DNA of 64,000 nt. Source: Bolinopsis microptera (taxonomy: Eukaryota > Ctenophora > Tentaculata > Lobata > Bolinopsidae). The position numbers and the translations under genes are program-made. The DNA is taken from the NCBI RefSeq assembly GCF_026151205.1, contig NC_087072.1, positions 13,740,169 to 13,804,168 on the forward strand, read 5' to 3'. This document shows positions 52,867-64,000 of the stretch, piece after piece. Under the pieces are notes generated by a model that made no database searches, was not told where the DNA came from, and saw nothing but the letters and a program-made list of their open reading frames with translations. Position 1 is the first letter of the stretch. Every line of letters begins with the position of its first letter.

Positions 52867-53531
52867 TATACATTTATCACATGCCTTCTCATGCGATATC
52901 AAAACTTTCGCCCACGAGGCTTGCCGAGTTAGCGAAAGTTTCGATATTTCCCGAGGCTTGCCGAGGGTTATATCGACATTTTCAATCACGAGGCTTGCCG
53001 AGTTTTGAAAATGTTGATATCGCATGAGAAGGCATGTGATTAATGTTTTATCACACTTTCTTTGGAGCCAAATTTGGCCGGGAAAGCAGAATTTGATCAA
53101 ACGTTAGTTATAAATCTCACCAAAGCAAAACTAGACATGTCGAACGTTTATAATGTCCAAGCTATATGTATAGCTCTCGATGAGTTAGTATTTCAGATAT
53201 CGAAGATACAATACGTAAAATTAGGATCTCACGTTTTCACATTTATGACACAGTGAATGCTGTACGACGCGCCCAATTTGCTTTCTTATACTGATACGTA
53301 GTGCATGTAATATTAAATATATTCACGCCTATGGGTCTCGTACTTATTGCAGTCTAGAATATTCCACCACAAGCGCGTCTTTGAATCATAAATTATATCC
53401 TAGATATCAATCAATGTGAGGTGATTCTTATACTTTATTTCTATTAGATATATTTTGAGTCATTAAAACTGAAGATGTATAATGTATAGAACATCTGTTT
53501 TAGTGTTGATTACATCCTAGTCCTTATCATG
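52867..53531 (+). repeat. Module S, copy 1
   Basis: About 665 bp, repeated directly at 55786-56450 and inverted at 58704-59370. It begins TACATTTATCACATGCC and carries a 165-bp three-hairpin foldback (52876-53040). The remainder is related to the ~750-bp direct repeat within module A. Confidence 0.9.
52876..53040. repeat. Three-hairpin cruciform, copy 1
   Basis: 27-bp perfect outer stem (ATCACATGCCTTCTCATGCG...) enclosing three hairpins, each with CGAGGCTTGCCGAG in its loop. Identical layout to 55793-55957 and, inverted, 59194-59358. Confidence 0.9.
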
Positions 53532-55785
53532 TAATACTAATCTGCGATAAGGTGATAGTATTTCCTGGTTGTTATATTTGAATTGGGCTGTGGCGCCATG
53601 ATTGTCTATTCATAAGTCCACATTATACACTGCACACCCTAATTTACACCAACAATATTATCGTCCGTCTTGATTCTTGATTGTCTGTTATTTCAGAATG
53701 ATTTAATCAATGCAACTTGTAATCGTTGACTTAGAATTTTATCAAGTATTCTGCTTAGATCTTAGTCAGTATACATCTTTACTTGCCATTATTTGCCATT
53801 ATTTGGAGCCAAATTTGGCCTGGAAAGCAGAATTTGATCAAACGTTAGTTATAAATCTCACCAAAGCAAAACTGGACATGTCGAACTTATTTATGTTTAT
53901 AATGTCCAAGCTATATATAGCTCTCGATAAGTTAGTATTTCAGATATTAAAGATACAATACGTGAAATTAGAATCTCGCGTTTCACATTTATGACGCAGT
54001 GAATGCTGTGTGCCGCGCTGAATTTGCTTTGTACTGATACCTAGTGCATGCAATATTAATGTGTTTTCCGCCTATGGGTCTTGTACTTATGAGTCTAGAA
54101 TATTCCGCCGCGAGCGCGTTTGATACGTAATTACATCATGCAAATCAATTGATGTGAGGTGATTCTAATACTTTATTTCTATTAGATATTTTTAGAGTCA
54201 TTAAAACTGTAGATGCAGTATAATGTATAGAACATCCGTTTAAGTGTTGATTATACATCACAGTTCTTATCGTATAATCTGTATCTACGATGAGGTGAAA
54301 GAATTTCCTAGTTCTTGTATTTGAATAGAGCTGTGGGGTCATAATTAGTGTCTATTTATCAGTCCACATTATACACTACACTCCCTAATTTACATCAACA
54401 ATATTATCGTCCGTCTTGATTCTTGATTGTCTGTTATTTCAGAATGATTTAATCAATGCAACTTGTAATCGTTGACTTAGAATTTTATCAAGTATTCTGC
54501 TTAGTTCTTAGTCAGTATTCATCTTTACTTGCCATTATTTGCCATTATCTGCTTCGAGCTAGAAATTATCTGAACTGGAAATTATCAGAACATTTGTAAT
54601 ATTCAAATGTATCTCTTCAACATTTTAGAACGCAGTACTCCACCAGCCTATAACCACCCTGGTCATGGCCAGGTAGTTCACCCGTACTGTTACCAATATT
54701 GAATTGGTCTAATGAATGGCAGCACATTAATCATCGGACCTGTTTGCCCCAGTGCCCAGACTAATTTATAACCAGATTAGCTGATTAAGTTACGTCATTC
54801 GTCCCTTGATATATTTATATAAATAATATATTTTATAGGATGTTTTTATTGCACTTATTTGCACTAACTAAAATTCAGTTAAAACTAGTCCTGGGATAGA
54901 ATTTCCGCTCTTTATTGTACAGAATCTACATATAAGTCTCTTTATCAGTCTGTTTATAGATCAGCCACGAATTTCGCAAGCTAATCTAGGCGAAACCGGT
55001 TTGGAAAAGCCAAGCATAATTTCTGCACAATTTCTATATGGAATATGGCTCAAAGAAGGGATCAGAGGGGGTTAAAATTGAGGTCTGAAATGGCTGAAAT
55101 CTGGCTTTGTTTTGTGTGTTTTCTTCGTTCGAATTAATCAAACATCGTCTAGTGTTTACTATTTTTTGTGAGGGTGACTGTAGTTTGTTCTGACACTTCC
55201 TTATTAATTTCAAGTAAGCGATTAAGGAAATTAATTATCCTGATTGATTGTATCGCTGACAAGTACCAAAACTTTGTTAAACTTTCAAGTCTGCTTGTAA
55301 ACTTTGATCTCGTTTTCAATAACCTTAAGTCACTTAAAGCTCGTACAAGCCAGGGAGTTTTTACTTTGTTTCATCATCCGAAGCCTAATTAAGCTTTGAA
55401 CTATAAAGTGCAATAAAAAGGGAACAGCTTGAAAAAGTTTTACAACAAAAAATTTTATTTTGCTTGACGCATCTCAAACACAAGGAAATATTTTCAAAAC
55501 CAGTTATAAATATAAATTTTTCCTTATCCTGGAAAGTTCATCTGATCATTGCATTAACGGTCATAGACTACTTCGGGTTGTTGATTTAAATCTTTATTTA
55601 AATCAGTACCTCACAGTAGTAGAACAGTTGTTGAGAGTGGGCTCCTTGTTCCTATGGGAATATCGGGCTCTCTCTGAGCAACTGATTGATATTTCATGCC
55701 CCCGGGTGAGAGCCAATGCTCCCCATCGGGGCATGTAATATCAATTCTGCTTTCCTGCCAAATTTGGCTCGAAAGTGTGATAATA
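53532..55785 (-). repeat. Module A, copy 2 (inverted, full)
   Basis: Reverse complement of module A. It includes the roughly 265-bp segment (about 54880-55150) missing from copy 1. Together with the S module before it (52867-55785), it is the exact inverse of the A-S unit at 56451-59370. Confidence 0.9.
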
Positions 55786-56450
55786 TACATTTATCACATG
55801 CCTTCTCATGCGATATCAAAACTTTCGCCCACGAGGCTTGCCGAGTTAGCGAAAGTTTCGATATTTCCCGAGGCTTGCCGAGGGTTATATCGACATTTTC
55901 AATCACGAGGCTTGCCGAGTTTTGAAAATGTTGATATCGCATGAGAAGGCATGTGATTAATGTTTTATCACACTTTCTTTGGAGCCAAATTTGGCCGGGA
56001 AAGCAGAATTTGATCAAACTTTAGTTATAAATCTCACCAAAGCAAAACTAGACATGTCGAACGTTTATAATGTCCAAGCTATATGTATAGGTCTCGATGA
56101 GTTAGTATTTCAGATATCGAAGATACAATACGTAAAATTAGGATCTCACGTTTTCACATTTATGACACAGTGAATGCTGTACGACGCGCCCAATTTGCTT
56201 TCTTATACTGATACGTAGTGCATGTAATATTAAATATATTCACGCCTATGGATCTCGTACTTATTGCAGTCTAGAATATTCCACCACAAGCGCGTCTTTG
56301 AATCATAAATTATATCCTAGATATCAATCGATGTGAGGTGATTCTTATACTTTATTTCTATTAGATATATTTTGAGTCATTAAAACTGAAGATGTATAAT
56401 GTATAGAACATCTGTTTTAGTGTTGATTACATCCTAGTCCTTATCATGTA
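55786..56450 (+). repeat. Module S, copy 2
   Basis: Direct repeat of 52867-53531, differing by a handful of substitutions (for example GGTCTCGATGAG for GCTCTCGATGAG). It sits between two oppositely oriented A modules. Confidence 0.9.
55793..55957. repeat. Three-hairpin cruciform, copy 2
   Basis: Outer stem 55793-55819/55931-55957 is 27 bp and perfect. Inner stems: AAACTTTCGC/GCGAAAGTTT (55819-55828/55849-55858), CGATAT/ATATCG (55859-55864/55887-55892) and CATTTTCAA/TTGAAAATG (55894-55902/55922-55930). Each loop shows CGAGGCTTGCCGAG. Confidence 0.93.
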
Positions 56451-58703
56451 TTATCACACTTTCGAGCCAAATTTGGCAGGAAAGCAGAATTGATATTACA
56501 TGCCCCGATGGGGAGCATTGGCTCTCACCCGGGGGCATGAAATATCAATCAGTTGCTCAGAGAGAGCCCGATATTCCCATAGGAACAAGGAGCCCACTCT
56601 CAACAACTGTTCTACTACTGTGAGGTACTGATTTAAATAAAGATTTAAATCAACAACCCGAAGTAGTCTATGACCGTTAATGCAATGATCAGATGAACTT
56701 TCCAGGATAAGGAAAAATTTATATTTATAACTGGTTTTGAAAATATTTCCTTGTGTTTGAGATGCGTCAAGCAAAATAAAATTTTTTGTTGTAAAACTTT
56801 TTCAAGCTGTTCCCTTTTTATTGCACTTTATAGTTCAAAGCTTAATTAGGCTTCGGATGATGAAACAAAGTAAAAACTCCCTGGCTTGTACGAGCTTTAA
56901 GTGACTTAAGGTTATTGAAAACGAGATCAAAGTTTACAAGCAGACTTGAAAGTTTAACAAAGTTTTGGTACTTGTCAGCGATACAATCAATCAGGATAAT
57001 TAATTTCCTTAATCGCTTACTTGAAATTAATAAGGAAGTGTCAGAACAAACTACAGTCACCCTCACAAAAAATAGTAAACACTAGACGATGTTTGATTAA
57101 TTCGAACGAAGAAAACACACAAAACAAAGCCAGATTTCAGCCATTTCAGACCTCAATTTTAACCCCCTCTGATCCCTTCTTTGAGCCATATTCCATATAG
57201 AAATTGTGCAGAAATTATGCTTGGCTTTTCCAAACCGGTTTCGCCTAGATTAGCTTGCGAAATTCGTGGCTGATCTATAAACAGACTGATAAAGAGACTT
57301 ATATGTAGATTCTGTACAATAAAGAGCGGAAATTCTATCCCAGGACTAGTTTTAACTGAATTTTAGTTAGTGCAAATAAGTGCAATAAAAACATCCTATA
57401 AAATATATTATTTATATAAATATATCAAGGGACGAATGACGTAACTTAATCAGCTAATCTGGTTATAAATTAGTCTGGGCACTGGGGCAAACAGGTCCGA
57501 TGATTAATGTGCTGCCATTCATTAGACCAATTCAATATTGGTAACAGTACGGGTGAACTACCTGGCCATGACCAGGGTGGTTATAGGCTGGTGGAGTACT
57601 GCGTTCTAAAATGTTGAAGAGATACATTTGAATATTACAAATGTTCTGATAATTTCCAGTTCAGATAATTTCTAGCTCGAAGCAGATAATGGCAAATAAT
57701 GGCAAGTAAAGATGAATACTGACTAAGAACTAAGCAGAATACTTGATAAAATTCTAAGTCAACGATTACAAGTTGCATTGATTAAATCATTCTGAAATAA
57801 CAGACAATCAAGAATCAAGACGGACGATAATATTGTTGATGTAAATTAGGGAGTGTAGTGTATAATGTGGACTGATAAATAGACACTAATTATGACCCCA
57901 CAGCTCTATTCAAATACAAGAACTAGGAAATTCTTTCACCTCATCGTAGATACAGATTATACGATAAGAACTGTGATGTATAATCAACACTTAAACGGAT
58001 GTTCTATACATTATACTGCATCTACAGTTTTAATGACTCTAAAAATATCTAATAGAAATAAAGTATTAGAATCACCTCACATCAATTGATTTGCATGATG
58101 TAATTACGTATCAAACGCGCTCGCGGCGGAATATTCTAGACTCATAAGTACAAGACCCATAGGCGGAAAACACATTAATATTGCATGCACTAGGTATCAG
58201 TACAAAGCAAATTCAGCGCGGCACACAGCATTCACTGCGTCATAAATGTGAAACGCGAGATTCTAATTTCACGTATTGTATCTTTAATATCTGAAATACT
58301 AACTTATCGAGAGCTATATATAGCTTGGACATTATAAACATAAATAAGTTCGACATGTCCAGTTTTGCTTTGGTGAGATTTATAACTAACGTTTGATCAA
58401 ATTCTGCTTTCCAGGCCAAATTTGGCTCCAAATAATGGCAAATAATGGCAAGTAAAGATGTATACTGACTAAGATCTAAGCAGAATACTTGATAAAATTC
58501 TAAGTCAACGATTACAAGTTGCATTGATTAAATCATTCTGAAATAACAGACAATCAAGAATCAAGACGGACGATAATATTGTTGGTGTAAATTAGGGTGT
58601 GCAGTGTATAATGTGGACTTATGAATAGACAATCATGGCGCCACAGCCCAATTCAAATATAACAACCAGGAAATACTATCACCTTATCGCAGATTAGTAT
58701 TAC
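56451..58703 (+). repeat. Module A, copy 3 (full)
   Basis: Same orientation as copy 1 and includes the roughly 265-bp segment at about 57075-57360. It continues without a break into the inverted S module, which seems to be the native arrangement. Confidence 0.9.
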
Positions 58704-59370
58704 ATGATAAGGACTAGGATGTAATCAACACTAAAACAGATGTTCTATACATTATACATCTTCAGTTTTAATGACTCAAAATATATCTAATAGAAATAAA
58801 GTATAAGAATCACCTCACATCGATTGATATCTAGGATATAATTTATGATTCAAAGACGCGCTTGTGGTGGAATATTCTAGACTGCAATAAGTACGAGATC
58901 CATAGGCGTGAATATATTTAATATTACATGCACTACGTATCAGTATAAGAAAGCAAATTGGGCGCGTCGTACAGCATTCACTGTGTCATAAATGTGAAAA
59001 CGTGAGATCCTAATTTTACGTATTGTATCTTCGATATCTGAAATACTAACTCATCGAGACCTATACATATAGCTTGGACATTATAAACGTTCGACATGTC
59101 TAGTTTTGCTTTGGTGAGATTTATAACTAAAGTTTGATCAAATTCTGCTTTCCCGGCCAAATTTGGCTCCAAAGAAAGTGTGATAAAACATTAATCACAT
59201 GCCTTCTCATGCGATATCAACATTTTCAAAACTCGGCAAGCCTCGTGATTGAAAATGTCGATATAACCCTCGGCAAGCCTCGGGAAATATCGAAACTTTC
59301 GCTAACTCGGCAAGCCTCGTGGGCGAAAGTTTTGATATCGCATGAGAAGGCATGTGATAAATGTATAATA
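58704..59370 (-). repeat. Module S, copy 3 (inverted)
   Basis: Reverse complement of 52867-53531. It ends with GTGATAAATGTA at about 59355-59366 and contains the inverted cruciform 59194-59358. S (55786) and this copy bracket module A copy 3 as about 665-bp terminal inverted repeats; TA lies outside both ends. Confidence 0.9.
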
Positions 59371-59411
59371 TAATATAAGAGGGGTCATTCATAATAACTA
59401 AGTATTTCTTA

Positions 59412-61215
59412 AGGGGTCATTCATAAACGAAAACTCAGACTCAAATTGTGAGATAATCTTAGATTTTGAGATCAAATTCGCTTTTGGTATTCGTAAAGTT
59501 AAGTATTTGCTGGGCTGAGTATTTTGTCGCTAGTAAATGCTCAGAGTTGGAACTAGCACTCAAATCGGTATTCATAAAGTTAGTATTTACTCGTCACCCA
59601 AAACTAACTCAAGATTGGTATTCATAAAGTTAGAAAATGATCAAAACTCATGCTCAAAATGTGAGAACCGAATTCACATTCTCAAATCATTTTCTCACCT
59701 ATTGCTCAACGACTTTTAACGTCAATAACTTCCCTTCTAATTGATATTTTCACTTCAAATTTTCAGGGACGACTCCTCACTGCCAGTACAAAAGCTCTAA
59801 TATATTTTGTCCCGATTGGATGACGTTTTTGCAAATTTTCCCAGAAAAATAAACACGTTAGAGTATAAGCTTCCTTGTAAGTCCAATATAGATGCGACCA
59901 TTACGGTTAGTTAAAGCTAAAGATGGTGTCCCCACGACATTCAGGAGCCAAGTAACGCAGATCAGTCATCAATTCAAAAAATAGTTATAAAAAACCTCTC
60001 GGAAAGCTTTGGCTAGGACTAGCGATAAAAATTGCGTACCGAGATGATTGTAATAGGTTGAACAGTGAAAACAAACGTACACTGCTAATTGCTAATATGA
60101 AATGCAATTTCCAACCACCATTGATAGTTAACATATAATTGAGCTTACCGTCCGCATCAAGCTGAAAACCGATGTAACATTCTGAGTATATATTGATATT
60201 TATTTGTTGATGTTTATTTGTCAAGGCGCCTCCAAAAAATGCCTGGCCATCCAGTCAACGGACGGTTCTTCAAAGCGGAACTGGGTTTTGTAGTAAAAGT
60301 CCGTTTGGGGCTGACGTCGGGTCTTGAATGTTCTAGTCGAATGTGGGGCCGGTGGTAAAAGAGGAAGTTCCATAGAGCTCAGACTTAACACAAGCTGAGT
60401 TCAAACTTCGTCAGTTAATCAATAACAAAATTAATCAATAACAAAAGACACAATCATGTCGAAAACATGCCACGAACATGATCATACAAAAGTTCAGCTT
60501 ACCTTTCTATCACTGTCGGTATTGGGTTAGAATAATCTGCTAGGTAATTATTGAACATCGATATGTATTTAATAAAGTTTGAGAAATTGACGGCAAACCA
60601 CAGTAAAACTACGGTGGGTTTCGGGAAACTATAGTGGATAAAAGAAAACTACAGTTAATCACGGTAAACCACTGTAAAAGGGACGTGAAATTACCTGTAG
60701 GGGACACAATATCGCACACGAAACAATCATTATAGATATCAAGAATGATTCTGAATTATCTTCGGAGTCAAGGGTGTTGTAATTTTGCCGCCATTTCAAG
60801 ATTGCGATATCACAAATTCCATCACAGACATATGCGGTACGTGATGTGCGAATGTCGAATGTACTCGACACAAATTTCCCTCGAAAATGTTTATTTCACA
60901 TTCCTTCGATACATCGATGTACATCCGAATTTGGGTGTTTTCCCATTAACATAAGATGGCAAACAAAAGACCTGAATTAACCTGTCGTGCTTCTTAAAAT
61001 ACTGATTTGAGTATTTGAGTGCTAGTTTGAGAGCATTTTAGTGAGTATTTACTTGAATGTAAGTCATACTCACGATGAATTCAGCTTGAGTATTAGTTTT
61101 TACTGGGCAGTAAATGCTCAAACTTTGTGAATACCGATTTTGTGACTCAGAAAAATCTAAGTAATTACTAGCGAGTATTTACTTAAGAAATACTTAGTTA
61201 TTATGAATGACCCCT
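59412..61215 (-). mobile_element. Nested Harbinger-like element, 1804 bp
   Basis: Perfect 15-bp termini AGGGGTCATTCATAA / TTATGAATGACCCCT are flanked by TTA on both sides (59409-59411 and 61216-61218), the 3-bp TWA target typical of PIF/Harbinger. About 60215-61215 is the reverse complement of the outer element's left end and transposase start. It retains only about 50 codons of transposase N terminus (ATG near 60373 on the minus strand), cut by a 27-bp deletion that leads to a stop. The other end (59427 onward) carries different sequence. Non-autonomous. Confidence 0.9.
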
Positions 61216-62018
61216 TTAAGTAAATACTCGCTAGTAATTACTTAGATTTTTCTGAGTCACAAAATCGGTATTCACAAAGTTTGAGCATTTACTGCCCAGT
61301 AAAAACTAATACTCAAGCTGAATTCATCGTGAGTATGACTTACATTCAAGTAAATACTCACTAAAATGCTCTCAAACTAGCACTCAAATACTCAAATCAG
61401 TATTTTAAGAAGCACGACAGGTTAATTCAGATCTTTTGTTTGCCATCTTATGTTAATGGGAAAACACCCAAATTCGGATGTACATCGATGTATCGAAGGA
61501 ATGTGAAATAAACATTTTCGAGGGAAATTTGTGTCGAGTACATTCGACATTCGCACATCACGTACCGCATATGTCTGTGATGGAATTTGTGATATCGCAA
61601 TCTTGAAATGGCGGCAAAATGACAACACCCTTGACTCCGAAGATAAGACTTGATATCTATAATGAATGTTTCGTGTGCGATATTGTGTCCCCTACAGGTA
61701 ATTTCACGTCCCTTTTACAGTGGTTTACCGTGATTTACTGTAGTTTTCTTTTATCCACGGTAGTTTCCCGAAACCCACCGTAGTTTTACTGTGGTTTGCC
61801 GTCAATTTCTCAAACTTTATTAAATACATATCGATGTTCAATAATTACCTAGCAGATTATTCTAACCCAATACCGACAGTGATAGAAATGTAAGCTGAAC
61901 TTTTGTATGATCATGTTCGTGGCATGTTTTCGACATGATTGTGTCTTTTGTTATTGATTAATTTTGTTATTGATTAATTGACGAAGTTTGAACTCAGCTT
62001 GTGTTAAGTCTGAGCTCT

Positions 62019-63074
62019 ATGGCACTTCCTCTTTTACCACCGGCCCCACATTCGACTAGAACATTCAAGACCCGACGTCAGCCCCAAACGGACTTTTACT
62101 ACAAAACCCAGTTCCGCTTTGAAGAACCGTCCGTTGACTGGATGGCCAGGCATTTTTTGGGACCTGATTCCGGTGAAACGCGAGGAGGCGCCTTGACAAA
62201 TAAACAGAAAATGGAGATTTGTCTCCGATATTTTTCAGACCCGGGTTTCCAAAATGGGGTTTCCGAAATAGTCGGCGTCTCCCAACCTACTGTTTCACGG
62301 ACTGTGAAGTATGTAATAGAAAGAATTGTGGCAAAACGTGATGTTTGGATTATTTTCCCGACAACAACTCAGGACTTCAATCAAGCGGCTCAATTCTGGG
62401 CGGCGAAAAAACGTTTCCCATACTGCTTTGGGGCCGTAGACGGCTGCTTGATTAAGGTTCAAGTCCCACCTCGACGACACAACCCTCAACATTACTACTC
62501 TGGTAGGAAAAAGTTTCACTGCTTTAACGTTCAGGCGATTTGCGATGCTGACAACAAATTCTTGGATGTTGATGCTTCTTGGCCTGGTAAAGTTCATGAC
62601 GCTCGAATATGGAGAAACTCAGCAGCCTATCGGACTTTATCAACAGGTGTTAGTGGGAGGTGTTTGCTTATCGGTGACAGTGCGTATACACTAAGTCCTT
62701 TTCTCATGAAACCATTTCCCGCAGCACAAACTGCTACTGATCCCGCAAAAAAGGCATTCAACGATGTTTTAACTTCGGATAGATCGACAATAGAACACAG
62801 TTTTGGGCAAGTAAAGTCTCGTTTTCAAATGTTGCGTGTCCCTAACCGTGTGAGTATTGAAATGGTTCCGAAGTTTATTATAGCATGCTGTGTGCTGCAC
62901 AATGTAGGGAAATACCTGGGGGATGACTGGGAGGATGATGAAACGGATAATAATGATAATGACCCCGATTCATATGATCCACATCCTGATAGTTCTGCGG
63001 ATGGGGGAGGCCGAGTAAATGGACAGGAAAAACGGGCCATGATATGCTCCATTATCAATAGTGCTCGCCGCTAG
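62019..63074 (+). CDS. PIF/Harbinger transposase (DDE superfamily 4)
   Basis: 351 aa from the ATG at 62019, intact. An N-terminal helix-turn-helix region (KMEICLRYFSDPGFQ...GVSQPTVSRTV) is followed by the DDE nuclease: first Asp in FGAVDGC, second in LLIGDSAYTLSPF, Glu in STIEHSFGQVKSRF. PGKVHDARIWRNS is also typical. An acidic Asn/Asp-rich tail ends the protein. It catalyses excision and insertion of the element at TWA sites, normally together with the Myb-like partner encoded next. No stops or shifts, so it may be active or recently so. Confidence 0.95.
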   Translation: MALPLLPPAPHSTRTFKTRRQPQTDFYYKTQFRFEEPSVDWMARHFLGPDSGETRGGALTNKQKMEICLRYFSDPGFQNGVSEIVGVSQPTVSRTVKYVIERIVAKRDVWIIFPTTTQDFNQAAQFWAAKKRFPYCFGAVDGCLIKVQVPPRRHNPQHYYSGRKKFHCFNVQAICDADNKFLDVDASWPGKVHDARIWRNSAAYRTLSTGVSGRCLLIGDSAYTLSPFLMKPFPAAQTATDPAKKAFNDVLTSDRSTIEHSFGQVKSRFQMLRVPNRVSIEMVPKFIIACCVLHNVGKYLGDDWEDDETDNNDNDPDSYDPHPDSSADGGGRVNGQEKRAMICSIINSARR

Positions 63075-63342
63075 ATTGAAATTCTGAATTATCTGTTTTA
63101 TTCTGAAACTATTTTATTTTTGAAACTATTCTTTTTTCTGAAACTATTCTATTTTCTGAAACTGTTTTATTTTCTGATCCTGTTAAATAGCCTGAATAGT
63201 CAATAACTACGTTAACAATAACAGGAACTCGCAAGCTTTTATCGTACTGTTATCAAAATTTCTAATTATAATGATATTATATGTTTAATTCGATTTTGAC
63301 TAATCTAGCAATTTTTAGATATATAAGGTTCCTGCTGACGCT
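63075..63342. other. Spacer between transposase and second ORF
   Basis: TTCTGAAACTATT-type direct repeats occur at about 63100-63170. Otherwise AT-rich. Confidence 0.6.
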
Positions 63343-64000
63343 ATGACTATGTCAACTGATGCTGGGTCGGAGAAATCAAGTAACATTAGATATGGGCAAT
63401 GGGTAAACTTTTTCACCAAACATCCCATACTCATAGCTAAACAAAAAACCCAAGAGATAAATCGTCAGAAAAAACAAGCGAGAATGGACATTTCTAGAGA
63501 AATAGCTCAAGAACTCAATATTGTGACCACCGAAGATCAAGTAGCGAGATCTTTTTCCAATAAAAAATCAAGGCTACTGGAGAAAACTGACAAATCGACA
63601 GGAAATGTAGATCCAGATTTGAACGCTGATGAGAAGAAGTTTTTAGATTTTTTGTTAGGAAATCTAAATCCTGAGATAACTCCGGACCCTCTTGTCCAGC
63701 GGTTAGATTTTGGTGTTGTAGCTGGTGCCGCCTCATATATACCACCCCCTAAGTCATACATGGATGATTTACTAGAGCTAGACAGATCTGTGGACGGAGA
63801 CGATATATCTGTTGTCAGCGCCAGTGAGATGTCTACTACAAGTAACATAGCCAAAAGGCCAGCGCCACCACCAGCAACCTCTTCCGCTTCGAAAAGAAGA
63901 AAAACTGAGGACAACCTGAGAATGCAAGTATTACACGCACAACTGAATTATTATCAAGCAAAAATATCTGAAAAAGATATGCGGAACAACTACATTCAAT
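63343..64000 (+). CDS. Harbinger second ORF, Myb/MADF-like DNA-binding protein (partial)
   Basis: Open from the ATG at 63343 to the window edge (219 codons, no stop). The N-terminal third holds tryptophan and basic/acidic helices (RYGQWVNFFTKHPILIAKQK, ARMDISREIAQELN, SFSNKKSRLLEK) as in the Myb/SANT-type accessory protein of Harbinger elements. A linker, a nuclear-localisation-like SKRRKTEDN and the start of a coiled segment follow. In studied elements this partner binds the termini and brings the transposase into the nucleus. The domain call is by position and pattern, so moderate. Confidence 0.75.
   Translation, partial: MTMSTDAGSEKSSNIRYGQWVNFFTKHPILIAKQKTQEINRQKKQARMDISREIAQELNIVTTEDQVARSFSNKKSRLLEKTDKSTGNVDPDLNADEKKFLDFLLGNLNPEITPDPLVQRLDFGVVAGAASYIPPPKSYMDDLLELDRSVDGDDISVVSASEMSTTSNIAKRPAPPPATSSASKRRKTEDNLRMQVLHAQLNYYQAKISEKDMRNNYIQ

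Larger units (their letters stand above)
59380..64000 (+). mobile_element. PIF/Harbinger transposon, outer copy (right end beyond window)
   Basis: Starts AGGGGTCATTCATAA at 59380. The transposase and a second ORF follow in the + orientation. A related element (59412-61215) is inserted 32 bp from its left end. The second ORF is open to the window edge, so the right terminus is not seen. Confidence 0.85.

Noticed and set aside
50943-59172. Several open frames of 60-107 codons repeated three times each
   Set aside because: Conservation follows directly from near-identical DNA of the A and S modules. Opposite-strand frames are equally conserved and none resembles a protein family.

Overview
The window is eukaryotic and metazoan. 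It is AT-rich, its genes are split by short GT-AG introns, and the gene set is animal: TSP1/EGF membrane protein, rhodopsin-like GPCRs, galactose-3-O-sulfotransferase, topoisomerase III alpha, the JmjC ribosomal oxygenase RIOX1/NO66 and an SLC25A14/30-like carrier. A cofactor-independent phosphoglycerate mutase (iPGM), many LINE and PIF/Harbinger copies and the GPCR type suggest a non-bilaterian animal. A cnidarian is my best guess, but this is inference.

Layout. 0-10.4 kb is repeat country: a 303-bp tandem repeat, five 3'-end fragments of one LINE family, a 5'-truncated retroelement with a restriction-like endonuclease and a very stable 3' RNA fold, an 86-bp perfect palindrome, and a hAT-like MITE with target duplication. 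10.7-11.6 kb (+) is the SLC25 carrier. 12-18.5 kb (+) is a 9-exon iPGM gene whose promoter and first exon are tandemly duplicated. 20.3-21.5 kb (+) is a small 5-exon TSP1/EGF membrane-protein gene. 22.1-39.8 kb (-) holds three same-strand genes, read from high to low coordinates: TOP3A (12 exons), GAL3ST-like (single coding exon) and RIOX1 (8 exons). 42.8-47.9 kb (+) is a tandem array of three intronless GPCR genes. 48.6-50.5 kb is a GC-rich cluster of short inverted-repeat elements. 50.9-59.4 kb is a gene-free array of alternating inverted and direct copies of two modules. 59.4-64 kb is a PIF/Harbinger transposon (transposase plus the start of a second ORF) with a shorter relative inserted in its terminal repeat.

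Gene models were built by joining exons at GT-AG sites with reading phases checked; most of the models close exactly. RIOX1 carries one single-base frameshift and TOP3A one clear and one possible one, inside otherwise conserved sequence. These look more like assembly indels than decay. The genes do not form a pathway: RIOX1 acts in the nucleolus and nucleus, TOP3A in DNA decatenation, GAL3ST in Golgi glycan sulfation, iPGM in glycolysis, the SLC25 carrier in the mitochondrial inner membrane, and the GPCRs at the cell surface.

Most interesting signals: (1) one RIOX1 intron has its 5' splice site repeated 12 times out of frame and its 3' splice site repeated in frame; (2) the 50.9-59.4 kb array, whose S module ends in a 165-bp three-hairpin cruciform with the same loop motif in all arms; (3) a sharp gene-conversion-like tract of 389 bp between two GPCR genes; (4) a duplicated iPGM exon 1 that provides the pre-insertion site of a pogo-like MITE; (5) a Harbinger-into-Harbinger insertion with a clean TTA duplication.
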